From: an uncultured Verrucomicrobia subdivision 3 bacterium
GTDB taxonomy: Bacteria; Verrucomicrobiota; Verrucomicrobiae; Limisphaerales; UBA11358
Direction: 5' to 3'
Assembly: GCA_903847285.1 (NCBI GenBank)
Contig: CAINDH010000289.1
Coordinates: forward strand, 1-48,205
DNA: 48,205 nucleotides
Under the pieces are notes generated by a model. That model ran no database searches, was not told the origin of the DNA, and saw only the letters and a list, made by a program, of their open reading frames with translations. The position numbers and the translations under genes are program-made. This document shows, one piece after another, positions 39,882 to 48,205 of the stretch. How positions within the stretch are numbered: position 1 is the stretch's first letter; each line of letters begins with the position of its first letter.

Positions 39882-40903
39882 GTGGCCGACACCTTTCCCC
39901 TGCGCGTGCCGAGCAATGATTCCACGACCAGCAACAGCAGCAGCACCGCGATGAACCAGTGACTGTGATCCACGCCGTTCTTAGCTGATGGCCGCACGCC
40001 GCTTGCACTGTCCAGAGCGTGCATGGCTGACTTCACTTGCATCAAACCATCGCCCAAACGTCCCAGCGGAAAATAATTGCCACCCGTCACCTGTGCGATG
40101 TCGCGCAGCGTCGTTTCGTCCAACTGGCTGCGAACGATTTCACCTTTTGCATCGTGCAACAATTCCATCTGGCCGGCGGCGTTCAAGGTCTGAATTTCTT
40201 TTCCCGCTGGCGTGCCCACGCCGACGGCGAATACCACCACGCCGTTCGTCGCGAGCCGCTTTGCCGCCGTGATGCCGGATTTTTCCAAATCCTCGCCATC
40301 GGTGACGAGAACGACTATTTTACGTTTTGCGTTTTTGTCCATCGCGCGATTGGCTTCGTTCAACGCGCGCCCGATATCCGTGCCGGGAATGGGAATCGTT
40401 TTTTCGTCCATGCTCATCAAAGTTTCCTCAAACGCGCCTGCGTCAAACGTCGGCGGACATTGGATGAATGCGCTGCCCGCGAACGCCACCAGACCAACGC
40501 GTCCGTGACTTTGCTTGCGCACAAAATCCAGCATCGAAAACTTTGCACGCTGCATCCGGCTTGGCACAACATCCGTCGCCGTCATGCTCTGCGAACAGTC
40601 CAGCACAAACACCACATCTTCGCCCACGAACGCATTGTTCGCCTCAGTGCTGCCCCATTGCGGTCGCGCCAACGCCAGACCGGCGAATACGAACGCGGCA
40701 AGCAATAAAGTATTTTTGAAATGTCGCCGCGCCGGACTGTGCGACGCGGTGAGTTGCTCAACAAAATTTGGCGACGCAATTTTTGCCAGCTGTTCGCGCC
40801 GCTTGACCGACGCGCGCCAATGCAACCACACCAGTAAAACCGGGGCAATTATCGCCAGCCACAGCCAACGTGGTTCGGCAAACTGGAAGCCTGAAAAATT
40901 CAT
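39878..40903 (-). CDS. batB: BatB, von Willebrand A protein
   Basis: A 341-aa membrane protein: two N-terminal membrane helices (LWLAIIAPVLLVWLHW, TLLLAAFVFAGLALARP), a vWA domain with MIDAS motif DCSQS (102-106) and VTDGED, and a C-terminal helix (WFIAVLLLLLVVESLLG). Paralogue of BatA and standard for the operon. Overlaps batA and batC by 4 bases. Confidence 0.88.
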   Translation of the reverse strand: MNFSGFQFAEPRWLWLAIIAPVLLVWLHWRASVKRREQLAKIASPNFVEQLTASHSPARRHFKNTLLLAAFVFAGLALARPQWGSTEANNAFVGEDVVFVLDCSQSMTATDVVPSRMQRAKFSMLDFVRKQSHGRVGLVAFAGSAFIQCPPTFDAGAFEETLMSMDEKTIPIPGTDIGRALNEANRAMDKNAKRKIVVLVTDGEDLEKSGITAAKRLATNGVVVFAVGVGTPAGKEIQTLNAAGQMELLHDAKGEIVRSQLDETTLRDIAQVTGGNYFPLGRLGDGLMQVKSAMHALDSASGVRPSAKNGVDHSHWFIAVLLLLLVVESLLGTRRGKVSAT

Positions 40904-41940
40904 GGCACCCTCCTGAATCTCGTGTTCACAAAAATTAATTCCAGTGCCAACAACCCGAGCGCTGCCAGCAGCGGCCAGTGAAACTGTGGCTCGTAAGTGG
41001 CAAACCGGCGCAGCTTCACTTCGGATTTTTCTAAACGGTCAATCTGGTTGTAAATGCTCTGCAGTTCCCGCGCATTCGTCGCGCGGAAAAAATGGCCGCC
41101 TGATACGTCTGCCATCTTGCCCAGCACGGAATAATTCGCCGGCTGCAGCAGCAGCGTGGGAATCACATTGCCATTCACATCCAGCTTGAGCGTGCCCGTC
41201 GCCGGATCGAACGCCGGCAAATTGCATGCCTGCTCGATACCGATGCCGATGGTGTAAATTTTCACACCGAGCGCGGCGGCGAGCTGCGCCGCAGGCAGCG
41301 GATCAATCTTGCCCATGTTGTTGTCGCCGTCCGTCAGCAAAATCGTGATGCGGCTCTTGCTGTTCGGCACGGGCTTCAATCTTTTCGCAGAAACGACGAT
41401 CGCGTCGCCGATAGCCGTGCCAAGTTCGCCGATGATGCCGATGTGCAGCCGCGCCAGATTTTCGCCGAGCCATTCATGATTCAACGTGAGCGGACTCGCG
41501 AGATACGGCACGCCGGAAAATGCCACGAGGCCGATGCGGTCATTCGGACGCTTTGCCACGAAGTCTTTCAGCACGCCCGAGGCTGCCGCGAAGCGCGTGA
41601 GCTTTTCCGACGGCTTGCCCATGTCAATTGCCATCATGGACCACGACAAATCCAGCACGAGCATGATGTCGATGCCGGGCGTCTCCGTCTCCACGTGGTA
41701 ATTGGCCATGCGCGGGCCGGCCAACGCGACTATGCCCAGCGCCACTACCAGCAGCCGCAGAAAAAATAAAAATCTTCCCGCCGCCGAACGTGCCTGCGCT
41801 CCGGCAGCGCGCGCAATGTCCGCGCTGGAAAACGTTAATGCCGACAGCTTGCCGACTTTGCCGCGCAGCAAGGCGTAAACCGGCAGCAGCCCCATCAGCG
41901 CCAGCACCCACGGAAATTGAAATTCAAATTCGCCGGTCAT
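40900..41940 (-). CDS. batA: BatA, von Willebrand A protein
   Basis: A 346-aa protein with N-terminal membrane helices (FLFFLRLLVVALGIVALAGP), a vWA domain with MIDAS DLSWS (97-101) and LTDGDN, and a final membrane helix (HWPLLAALGLLALELIFV). Overlaps batB, and the metallophosphoesterase gene before it, by 4 bases. Confidence 0.88.
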   Translation of the reverse strand: MTGEFEFQFPWVLALMGLLPVYALLRGKVGKLSALTFSSADIARAAGAQARSAAGRFLFFLRLLVVALGIVALAGPRMANYHVETETPGIDIMLVLDLSWSMMAIDMGKPSEKLTRFAAASGVLKDFVAKRPNDRIGLVAFSGVPYLASPLTLNHEWLGENLARLHIGIIGELGTAIGDAIVVSAKRLKPVPNSKSRITILLTDGDNNMGKIDPLPAAQLAAALGVKIYTIGIGIEQACNLPAFDPATGTLKLDVNGNVIPTLLLQPANYSVLGKMADVSGGHFFRATNARELQSIYNQIDRLEKSEVKLRRFATYEPQFHWPLLAALGLLALELIFVNTRFRRVP

Positions 41941-42479
41941 GGATCAATGACAAAATACTTGAAGCCAAAAAACCCGATAATTTTTGTTCCTCCAAGCGAA
42001 GTCTCTTTTGAAGCGTGCTGATGGCCGTGTAAAAAGAATTTGGGTTGGTGCTTTTGGATGTATGGCAAAAATGCGGCGAAGCCAGTATGAACATCATCTT
42101 CCTTGTCATGGATGCCCAATGGCGAATTATGAGCCACGAAAACATCCACTTTTGGAAAGACGCTCAACGCAGATTCAACTTCGTGCTGTTCAAACAAATG
42201 ATGGCCGCGCGGCTTGTATTTCCACGACCCGCCAAATCCGCCGAAACAAAGCCCACCAAAATTAAATGTATTCAAATGCAAATCCACAATCGGTGAAGGA
42301 AAAGGTGAACCTGAATCATGGTTACCCTTCACCGCACAAACACTTCGGCAACTACAACGCGTTGCTGCCCGCTGGATAGATAAATCATTCAAATCCCCCA
42401 AAGAAATTAGCAGTTCAACCGAAGTTTCGGGTAATTGGTTTATCACGGAATCATCGTCAGCGATAACAAGCGTAGTCAT
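41937..42479 (-). CDS. Calcineurin-like metallophosphoesterase inserted in the bat operon
   Basis: A 180-aa protein starting at ATG 42479 (overlaps the DUF4381 stop). Motifs in order: LGDLND (27-32), KGNHD (51-55), VFVAHNSPLG and FLHGHQH. The first motif, normally DxH, reads ADDDS, so one metal ligand may be changed. The gene is clearly AT-richer than its neighbours, and this type is not a usual part of bat operons, so it was probably acquired. The 4-base overlaps on both sides show it is fully built into the operon. Confidence 0.8.
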   Translation of the reverse strand: MTTLVIADDDSVINQLPETSVELLISLGDLNDLSIQRAATRCSCRSVCAVKGNHDSGSPFPSPIVDLHLNTFNFGGLCFGGFGGSWKYKPRGHHLFEQHEVESALSVFPKVDVFVAHNSPLGIHDKEDDVHTGFAAFLPYIQKHQPKFFLHGHQHASKETSLGGTKIIGFFGFKYFVIDP

Positions 42480-43036
42480 AATTTGATGGGATTGATTTGC
42501 ATTCGCCACTTTTCCGCCTCATTCACCAAGTCCAAAGCCAGCTCAACGGCATCCAACTCCGGCGCATTGTTAGCAGGCGAAAATTTCCTCGTATCACATT
42601 CGCGCAAGAAGCTGGACACCTTTTCGCTCAGACCAACGGGTATCTTTTCGCTACCCGCCAACGTAGCAATGAACTCCGCTGTCGTCGCCTCTTCGCCGGC
42701 CATCTGGAATTGCTTGCCGAAATACCCACGCAGGATGCGCGAAACATCGCTAAGCAACTTTCCATCCTCCGGCTCGTTCAGTAGATCGGTCAGAGCGGCG
42801 CGCGTCAAATTTTCTATCGGCTCGATCTTGGGCTGCAAACGCATCAGGAATTTCCACAGCAGGAATGATTGCGCGAGGATGAACAGAAATCCGCCGATGA
42901 TGATGGCCAGTTTGTGTTGCTCCCAAAACGTCGGTGGAATCTCGCCGTAAGCCGGAACGAGAGCGGGCAAATCATTTGTATCCGCAGCCAGCGTTGCAAA
43001 CGGCAGTGAAAATATGATGGAAAGTAAAAGTTTCAT
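42476..43036 (-). CDS. DUF4381-like membrane protein
   Basis: A 186-aa protein with a signal-like start, one membrane helix (LAIIIGGFLFILAQSFLLWKFL) and a cytoplasmic helical domain (RAALTDLLNEPEDGKLLSDVSRILRGYFGKQFQM, EELVNEAEKW-like end). This build is typical of the DUF4381 gene that follows the DUF58 gene in moxR/bat operons. Overlaps both neighbours by 4 bases. Confidence 0.65.
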   Translation of the reverse strand: MKLLLSIIFSLPFATLAADTNDLPALVPAYGEIPPTFWEQHKLAIIIGGFLFILAQSFLLWKFLMRLQPKIEPIENLTRAALTDLLNEPEDGKLLSDVSRILRGYFGKQFQMAGEEATTAEFIATLAGSEKIPVGLSEKVSSFLRECDTRKFSPANNAPELDAVELALDLVNEAEKWRMQINPIKL

Positions 43037-43947
43037 CCTCGGCGCCTTCCCCGGCGAAGTTCAAAGAACCGCTGCAACACCGGCGCGAACGGCTCCGTGG
43101 TCTTGATGCGCAACGTATCCACGCCCGTGCGGATCAGCGCGCGATTCAGCTCCGCCAATCGCTGCGCATTCACAGCGGCAAACTTTTCGCGCACGCTGCT
43201 TCGACCCGAATCCAGCTCCAGCAATTCACCGGTCTCGGCATCTTCAATCGTCACCAAGCCCGCATCCGGCAAGGTGCTTTCGCGCGGATCGTGCAGGTGC
43301 AAACAAACGACATCGTGGCGGGTGTTCGTGAGACCGAGTTCAGCGATGACATCGCGGTCTTTCGCCCCTTTGGCCGCGCCGGCATCGGCGTGCAAAAAAT
43401 CCGTCAGCAAAAACACCATCGCCCGGCGATTCAAAACATGATTCAGGAAAACGAGCGCGCGAGAAATATCCGTGGCGCGTCTCTTCGGTTGGAACATCAG
43501 CAACTCGCGCACGAGCCGCAAAATGTGCCGACGGCCTTTGCGCGGCGGGACGAACAATTCCACTTCATCCGTGAACAACAGCAGCGCGACCTTGTCTCCG
43601 TTTTTGGCAGCGGACATGGCGAGCGTGGCGGCGATTTCAGCGGCAAACTCGCGCTTGGTGCGGTTGGCCGAACCGAAGCTGGATGATGCGGATACGTCCA
43701 CGGCGAGCACGGCGGTCAGTTCGCGTTCCTCACGGAATCGTTTCACGAACGGGCGGCCGAGGCGATGCGTGACGTTCCAGTCAATGTCGCGCACGTCGTC
43801 GCCGGGCATGTATTCGCGCAGTTCCTCGAAATCCATGCCGCGCCCCTTGAAGCCGCTCAAATACGCGCCACCCATCGTGTCGTTCACGAGCCGGTTCGTG
43901 CGCACTTCCACGCGGCGGACGGATTCAAGGAGTTCAGTGACGGTCAT
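43033..43947 (-). CDS. DUF58/vWA-like protein of the moxR operon
   Basis: A 304-aa protein with the DUF58 signature (GRGMDFEELREYMPGDDVRDIDWNVTHRLGRPFVKRFREERELTAVLAVDVSASSSFGS), where DVSAS is the MIDAS-like motif, and LLTDFL further on. The start is placed at ATG 43947 (MTVTELLESV) because the copied fragment at 46961-47039 also begins there; ATG 43953 would add two residues. It works with the MoxR ATPase in chaperone-like roles. Confidence 0.88.
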   Translation of the reverse strand: MTVTELLESVRRVEVRTNRLVNDTMGGAYLSGFKGRGMDFEELREYMPGDDVRDIDWNVTHRLGRPFVKRFREERELTAVLAVDVSASSSFGSANRTKREFAAEIAATLAMSAAKNGDKVALLLFTDEVELFVPPRKGRRHILRLVRELLMFQPKRRATDISRALVFLNHVLNRRAMVFLLTDFLHADAGAAKGAKDRDVIAELGLTNTRHDVVCLHLHDPRESTLPDAGLVTIEDAETGELLELDSGRSSVREKFAAVNAQRLAELNRALIRTGVDTLRIKTTEPFAPVLQRFFELRRGRRRG

Positions 43948-43959
43948 CGCCATAGCGTT

Positions 43960-46935
43960 TTAGTAAGCCGTATTTCCAATCGTTTTCAAAGGTTGTTCGG
44001 GCTTGGCAATCAAGCTGACCGGTCCAAGCAACCCCGATGGAAGCAAAGGCGAATTTTTCTTGAAAGGATTTCGCGTCGTCCATGTGAATCGCTTTTCCGC
44101 TGGGAGCGACAGGTCGCCGATGAGCCGATTGGGCCACAGGTTCGCGACTTCGATTTCGAGTTCATTTTTTCCGGCCTTCAAAGCATCTCCCGTTGCCACC
44201 TGCCACGGCGCGCACCAGACCACACCAAGATCGCGGCCATTCAATTTGACGCGCGCCAGATTTTTCACGTCGCCCAAAGACAAAAAATATTTCTGGTCAG
44301 CCAACGGACCGGGCGACGGCAGTTCAAACGTTTTCCGATAAACGGCGGTGCCGGAATAAAATTTGACGCCGTCCTCGGTGCGTTGACTCCAATCAGCCAG
44401 CGAATCAAACGTGACGTTCTCCGGCCCGCCCCAGCGCGGATCGAATTGCACCTCCCAAGCGCCGCTCAACTCGATGACTGGTTTTGTCTGCGGGAAATTC
44501 TGGCTGACGGCTTTCGCCTGCGTCACTAGACTTCGAAACAAAACGAAAAAGGACTGTCCGGGATCAAAGCGCATCGGAATCTCGGTGTTACCGGCGCGTT
44601 CAGAAAATTGCGGCAACAGACGTGTTTCGCCAGTGAGAGGATCAAATAGTTCCGGCTGTTTTTTTGTCACGCGGAATGTGCAATTCGCCTCAACCACATT
44701 CTTTTTACTGTTGGCGACGAAATAAATATCCGTGTCGCCGTCACGGCGATGCGTGAAGCGGATTGGTCCATCCGATAAAAAGTCCTGCGATAGATTCATG
44801 CCTGCGAGCACATTCGTCACCGCAGCAAAATCACTGTATTGCTCGCCGGGCTTAACTTCTGCCGCCCGCCACAGCACCCGGCCTTTGCCGAAAGTGTGTG
44901 CCAAAATATTTTCACCATCACAATCGCCCCAAAGTTCGCGCGCCAGCTTTTTCACCTCCGCGTCACACTGCGGAATATGCTCCAAGCTAGGCGACTTAAC
45001 CGGCGGCGGACCGAAAACCGTTGCGCCCGCCTTCACGAGCGACTTGATTTTGCGCAGCAACTTCGGCGTCATCGTCTGGCACTCAGGCAAGACCAGAATT
45101 TGATACGTCGTGCCGCCGGGGAAAACGAGTTTTCCATCTTTCACCGTGGCGCGTTCTAGCAAAGTTTCCGGTGCGCAGCCGTCGAAGTTATAGCCGCCGT
45201 GATCAGGCGGAGTTCCGGTCGTCGCCGAACTCGGCGGACGAAAAACATGCGGTGCGCCTTCCGCCGCGAGAAAGCAGACATCCGCCACAGTGACGCCGCG
45301 CCGAAGCAGAAATTGGCAGCGCGACAGATAATCGTGATACGCCGACGCCATGTCCCACCACGTCTGCGTGCGATCCCAGTGAACACCATACGAGCCCATC
45401 GTCATGCCCGGCCAGCGGTTGGTCCACGGCTGCGCTTGAAAGCGGTGAAAATCAAATCGGTTCACGCCCGCGCAAAACGCCCAGTCGCCGAGCGGCTTCA
45501 ATGCGGCGGGATCGGCTTTCCAATCTTCGCCCGGCGAAGCCGTGAACGCTTCGGCGGCGACCACCGGCTGGCCGCAGGTGTGCGCGATGGACGCGGCCTC
45601 GATCACTGAGTAAGTCGTGTCGTAACCCAAATACCAGAACTCACATTGCGGCACATCGGCCACGCGGCCGAGCGAAAGATCACCGCAGGGATTCAAATCG
45701 TAAGGCTCAAGGGAGAGCGTGAGTCCGCGATTGTGGCTGAGCGTGGACAGGTGGCTGATGTGATTTTCGAAAACAAGTTCCTGCGCGGTCTGCCGCATAT
45801 CCCAGAGGAATCGTTCGGTAATTTCGTCGCTGCCGACCACGCGCCCCGTGTATGCCGGAAAAAATTTCAGCGGATCGTAACCGCGCCGTTTTTGAAATTC
45901 TTTGCGGAAATTTGCCGACCAGTTTTGTGCGCCCATTTCCCAACTGTCAAAATGCACCGCCGTCAATCCGCCGTCGGCATTCATCTGCGGGCCAACTCGG
46001 GCGAGCAGTTTTTCCGTGAAGGCGGCGAAATGCGCATCCAGCGCGGCGCGGTCAAATTTGTCGCTCTCGAAACCAAGTCCCGGCTGCGGCGCGGGCCTCG
46101 TAGTCTGGCCGGTCAACGTGCTGCCCAGTCGCATGACTGTCCACTTGCCCGGCGGCACATCCCAAACCAGTTTTCCGTCCGCCGACAGTTTTGGCGTCAA
46201 CACAATCATCTTGTCCGTGTCCACGCAAGCGTTCGTCGGCAGAACGGGAAATTCCGCTGGCGCGGGCAAAAACGGTTTCACTCCCGGGCGCGAGGAAAAC
46301 GGATCGCGCAGGTAGAGCGCCTTTTCATTGATGTTCGCAATTCGGTTTGTTCCCTCCGGCGTCGGAAACGCGAGCACTGCGACATCGCGATAAAAATCCC
46401 GCCACACTTTCTTCAACTCTGGCGTCAACGTGCCTTCGCCGAAATATGGCTTGCGCGGCTGCGGACGCGGCAGGTTTACGGATAATTTCAGCGGGCCGGT
46501 CACGTTGGTTTCGCTGGCCACGAGATGTTGCATCGTTTGTTCCGGCTTGAGCCACGGACCGCCGGTGCCGCACCAGCCCGGCCCAGAACCGAGCGCGATT
46601 TGAATGCCCAGCCGGTCCGCCTCGTGCACGGACTCCGCAAACAGTTCCTGCCAGTGGGGACTCATGAAATCCACCGGCCCGCGCGGGATGCCGATGTTCA
46701 CCTCCAGAAAAATCGCCCCGCCGATGCCGGCTTTTTTCATCGCCGCCAGATCTGCCATCATGCCCTCGCGCGTGAGGTTGCCGTCCATGAAATACCAATA
46801 GACCCACGGCTTGGCCGCATCCGGCGGACGCACAAAGCCATCCCGCAACGCGTCTGCCGCCAAAGCTCCACCTGTGAGGCGGGTCAAAACCACCATCACC
46901 AGCAGTGCAGCCAAACGGGTGGCAATTTTTTTCAT
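43960..46935 (-). CDS. GH106 alpha-L-rhamnosidase-like glycoside hydrolase
   Basis: A 991-aa exported enzyme likely removing terminal L-rhamnose from plant or microbial glycans. Signal peptide (LAALLVMVVLTRLTGGALA). The catalytic region begins VYWYFMDGNLTREGMMADLAAMKKAGIGGAIFLEVNIG, continues through a proposed catalytic glutamate in FDSWEMGAQNW (E333) and ends with a sugar-binding-like domain near 850-950. It sits between the DUF58 gene (6 bases away) and a copied DUF58 fragment, so it is inserted cargo in the moxR operon and not an original member. Confidence 0.82.
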   Translation of the reverse strand: MKKIATRLAALLVMVVLTRLTGGALAADALRDGFVRPPDAAKPWVYWYFMDGNLTREGMMADLAAMKKAGIGGAIFLEVNIGIPRGPVDFMSPHWQELFAESVHEADRLGIQIALGSGPGWCGTGGPWLKPEQTMQHLVASETNVTGPLKLSVNLPRPQPRKPYFGEGTLTPELKKVWRDFYRDVAVLAFPTPEGTNRIANINEKALYLRDPFSSRPGVKPFLPAPAEFPVLPTNACVDTDKMIVLTPKLSADGKLVWDVPPGKWTVMRLGSTLTGQTTRPAPQPGLGFESDKFDRAALDAHFAAFTEKLLARVGPQMNADGGLTAVHFDSWEMGAQNWSANFRKEFQKRRGYDPLKFFPAYTGRVVGSDEITERFLWDMRQTAQELVFENHISHLSTLSHNRGLTLSLEPYDLNPCGDLSLGRVADVPQCEFWYLGYDTTYSVIEAASIAHTCGQPVVAAEAFTASPGEDWKADPAALKPLGDWAFCAGVNRFDFHRFQAQPWTNRWPGMTMGSYGVHWDRTQTWWDMASAYHDYLSRCQFLLRRGVTVADVCFLAAEGAPHVFRPPSSATTGTPPDHGGYNFDGCAPETLLERATVKDGKLVFPGGTTYQILVLPECQTMTPKLLRKIKSLVKAGATVFGPPPVKSPSLEHIPQCDAEVKKLARELWGDCDGENILAHTFGKGRVLWRAAEVKPGEQYSDFAAVTNVLAGMNLSQDFLSDGPIRFTHRRDGDTDIYFVANSKKNVVEANCTFRVTKKQPELFDPLTGETRLLPQFSERAGNTEIPMRFDPGQSFFVLFRSLVTQAKAVSQNFPQTKPVIELSGAWEVQFDPRWGGPENVTFDSLADWSQRTEDGVKFYSGTAVYRKTFELPSPGPLADQKYFLSLGDVKNLARVKLNGRDLGVVWCAPWQVATGDALKAGKNELEIEVANLWPNRLIGDLSLPAEKRFTWTTRNPFKKNSPLLPSGLLGPVSLIAKPEQPLKTIGNTAY

Positions 46936-46960
46936 GCTGAATGGTTTGGGTTCAGGAAGC

Positions 46961-47039
46961 CGCCCATCGTGTCGTTCACGAGACGGTTCGTGCTTACTTC
47001 CTCGCGGCGGACGGATTCAAGAAGTTCGGTGACGGTCAT
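46961..47039 (-). pseudogene. 5' fragment of a DUF58 gene (insertion scar)
   Basis: Starting at ATG 47039, this reads MTVTELLESVRREEVSTNRL then VNDTMGG. It differs from the start of the DUF58 gene (43947 downward) by only a few residues and then stops matching near 46961. It is a duplicated 5' end lying between DUF1152 and GH106. Confidence 0.85.
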
Positions 47040-47045
47040 AAAATT

Positions 47046-48002
47046 CTAAATGGGAATATCTTTCCAAGGGCGAACTGGTCTGCACTGCTTACGGAAATTT
47101 TCAATTGCAGTTCCCAATTCTTGAAAAGTTTCTGTTCCTTTAATCCAATCCAAATACAAAACTCGATCTGCAATCTGCTCTAAATTAAAGAACCAATAAA
47201 TTGGCATCAGCGGGTTAATCCAAAGTTCACCTCCTGCTGTTTTTTCGGTTGAATGATGATTTCCAAATTCTCCGTCAATCGCATCCAAGATTGAAGTGTT
47301 CACAATGCTAGGTAGTGACGGCATCTGTTTAAAAACCGCGCGTGAAGCAGAGCGATACTTGGAAACTTCCGGCATTTCTTTTGTGAGTGAAATCGCACCC
47401 AAATAGCCGCCTTGCTTTGCGATGTTTGAGACAGCTTCAAAAAAATACGAATGACAGACGCCATGGAATGAATCAACACCGACACCAAGACATGCTAAAA
47501 GCCTTTGTCGAACTTGAACCTGTGAGACTGCTGCGATGCTTGCGATATCTTCCTGTGGCGTGCCCAGACTCACTTCGTCACCGCGCATCAAACTATCCGT
47601 TCCTCCATCAATCAGAACGATCGTGTCCAAATTTAATTTCTCGACCAAGATTTTGTAAGCTGCAGTCAGTGGCTGGACTCCGGTTTGTTCAAAACAATAA
47701 ATTGGAACCTCCAGCTTTTCAGTTTCTCGTAGCCAAGCCGAAAGAAATGCTTCGGGGAAATAGTCATTTGCGTGAACCGTGTCTGCGTCCACTTCGAACA
47801 AAACTGGTGAGAGTCGTTCAGCTTTTGTTGCTGAAAGCGCTGAAAATGAAAGGTTCGCCAGATGAACTTCTTTCCCAGCTTTTCGCAGTGCAAAATAAAG
47901 CGGAAGCCCGCAAAAAATATCAAAGCCACCGCCAGCTCCGGTCAATAAAATACGTTCGGAGCTTTCGAGCCGTTGGAAGAATGGCTGTTTAAGAAATTCC
48001 AT
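47046..48002 (-). CDS. DUF1152 family protein
   Basis: A 318-aa protein. The family start is ILLTGAGGGFDIFCGLPLYFALRKAGKEVHLANLSF and the later stretch TIVLIDGGTDSLMRGDEVSLGTPQEDIASIAAV is also conserved. DUF1152 function is unknown; the repeated Gly-rich and Asp motifs suggest nucleotide or metal binding. ATG at 48002 is used; a TTG at 48011 overlaps the moxR stop. The gene is AT-richer than its neighbours and not part of usual moxR operons. Confidence 0.85.
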   Translation of the reverse strand: MEFLKQPFFQRLESSERILLTGAGGGFDIFCGLPLYFALRKAGKEVHLANLSFSALSATKAERLSPVLFEVDADTVHANDYFPEAFLSAWLRETEKLEVPIYCFEQTGVQPLTAAYKILVEKLNLDTIVLIDGGTDSLMRGDEVSLGTPQEDIASIAAVSQVQVRQRLLACLGVGVDSFHGVCHSYFFEAVSNIAKQGGYLGAISLTKEMPEVSKYRSASRAVFKQMPSLPSIVNTSILDAIDGEFGNHHSTEKTAGGELWINPLMPIYWFFNLEQIADRVLYLDWIKGTETFQELGTAIENFRKQCRPVRPWKDIPI

Positions 48003-48007
48003 TTTGA

Positions 48008-48205
48008 TCAAGGCACCGGCACCGCGTTAAAAACTTTCTTAATGATCGCGTCCGTCGTCACCGCTTGCGCCTCGGCTTCGTAGGTCAGGATGATGCGGTG
48101 GCGCAGCACGTCGGGGCCGATGCTTTTCACGTCCTCGGGAATCACATAATCGCGGCCTTGCAGCAGCGCCCACGCCTTGGCGGCGAGCGTCAGATTAATG
48201 GTCGC
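48008..48205 (-). CDS. MoxR-family AAA ATPase, C-terminal part (runs off the window)
   Basis: The last 65 codons of a MoxR ATPase: ATINLTLAAKAWALLQGRDYVIPEDVKSIGPDVLRHRIILTYEAEAQ is the usual MoxR lid domain. The 5' part lies beyond 48205. MoxR heads the operon and acts with the DUF58 and Bat vWA proteins. Confidence 0.88.
   Translation of the reverse strand, partial: ATINLTLAAKAWALLQGRDYVIPEDVKSIGPDVLRHRIILTYEAEAQAVTTDAIIKKVFNAVPVP

Noticed and set aside
1..48205. Stop-codon reassignment (TAA or TAG read as Gln)
   Set aside because: Many intact genes here end in TAA or TAG at the expected family length, so the three in-frame stops are better seen as lesions or errors.
1..48205. CRISPR array
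   Set aside because: No regularly spaced direct repeats were found on reading the window.

Overview
The window looks like a chromosome segment of a flagellated member of the Verrucomicrobiota or a close PVC relative. I infer this from gene content: tandem DUF2911 proteins, an exported PIG-L deacetylase, a bacillithiol cluster, a moxR/bat operon, a GH106 rhamnosidase, and low-complexity palindromic repeats inside genes. No rRNA or complete marker gene is present, so the assignment is provisional.

1 to about 7642 is the right-hand part of an integrated mobile element, AT-richer than the rest. It carries a rolling-circle (HUH) replication initiator, two related small proteins that resemble ssDNA-binding proteins, a helix-turn-helix protein, an excisionase-like protein, an unknown 351-aa protein and a tyrosine recombinase. 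It ends at the 3' part of a tRNA gene (T-arm, acceptor strand and CCA, 7615-7642), the classic scar of integration into a tRNA. The intact tRNA should lie left of position 1. A strong promoter overlapped by a 10-bp palindrome (3139-3175) drives the replication genes. A thioredoxin-like exported protein is a partly broken passenger.

7809-12592 holds an HDOD protein and, divergently, three genes of uncertain role (exported protein, TPR protein, FlgN-like protein) followed by a sigma-54-dependent response regulator. 12596-20973, on the minus strand, holds two DUF2911 proteins, an exported PIG-L deacetylase, a 48-aa membrane protein, a sodium/solute symporter, and bacillithiol genes bshA, bshB and an unusually small bshC-like gene. 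Most of these overlap by a few bases and probably form one operon.

21188-36327 is one flagellar operon on the plus strand: flgB-flgC-fliE-fliF-fliG-fliH-fliI-fliJ-motE-like-fliK-flgD-flgE-fliL-fliM-fliN-fliO-fliP-fliQ-fliR-flhB, preceded by a good sigma-54 promoter match that the regulator at 11177 could serve. Two genes carry in-frame stops (fliF codon 11, fliK mid-gene). FlhB has NPTR in place of NPTH, and FliM lacks the usual CheY-binding N-terminus. Filament, FlhA, motor (MotA/B) and chemotaxis genes are not here.

36342-48205, on the minus strand, is a moxR-DUF58-DUF4381-batA-batB-batC-batD-batE operon that has taken up extra genes: a metallophosphoesterase, a GH106 rhamnosidase and a DUF1152 protein. 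A second copy of the first ~80 bases of the DUF58 gene (46961-47039) marks where the GH106/DUF1152 segment was inserted. batD contains an 88-bp palindromic repeat that encodes part of its signal peptide.
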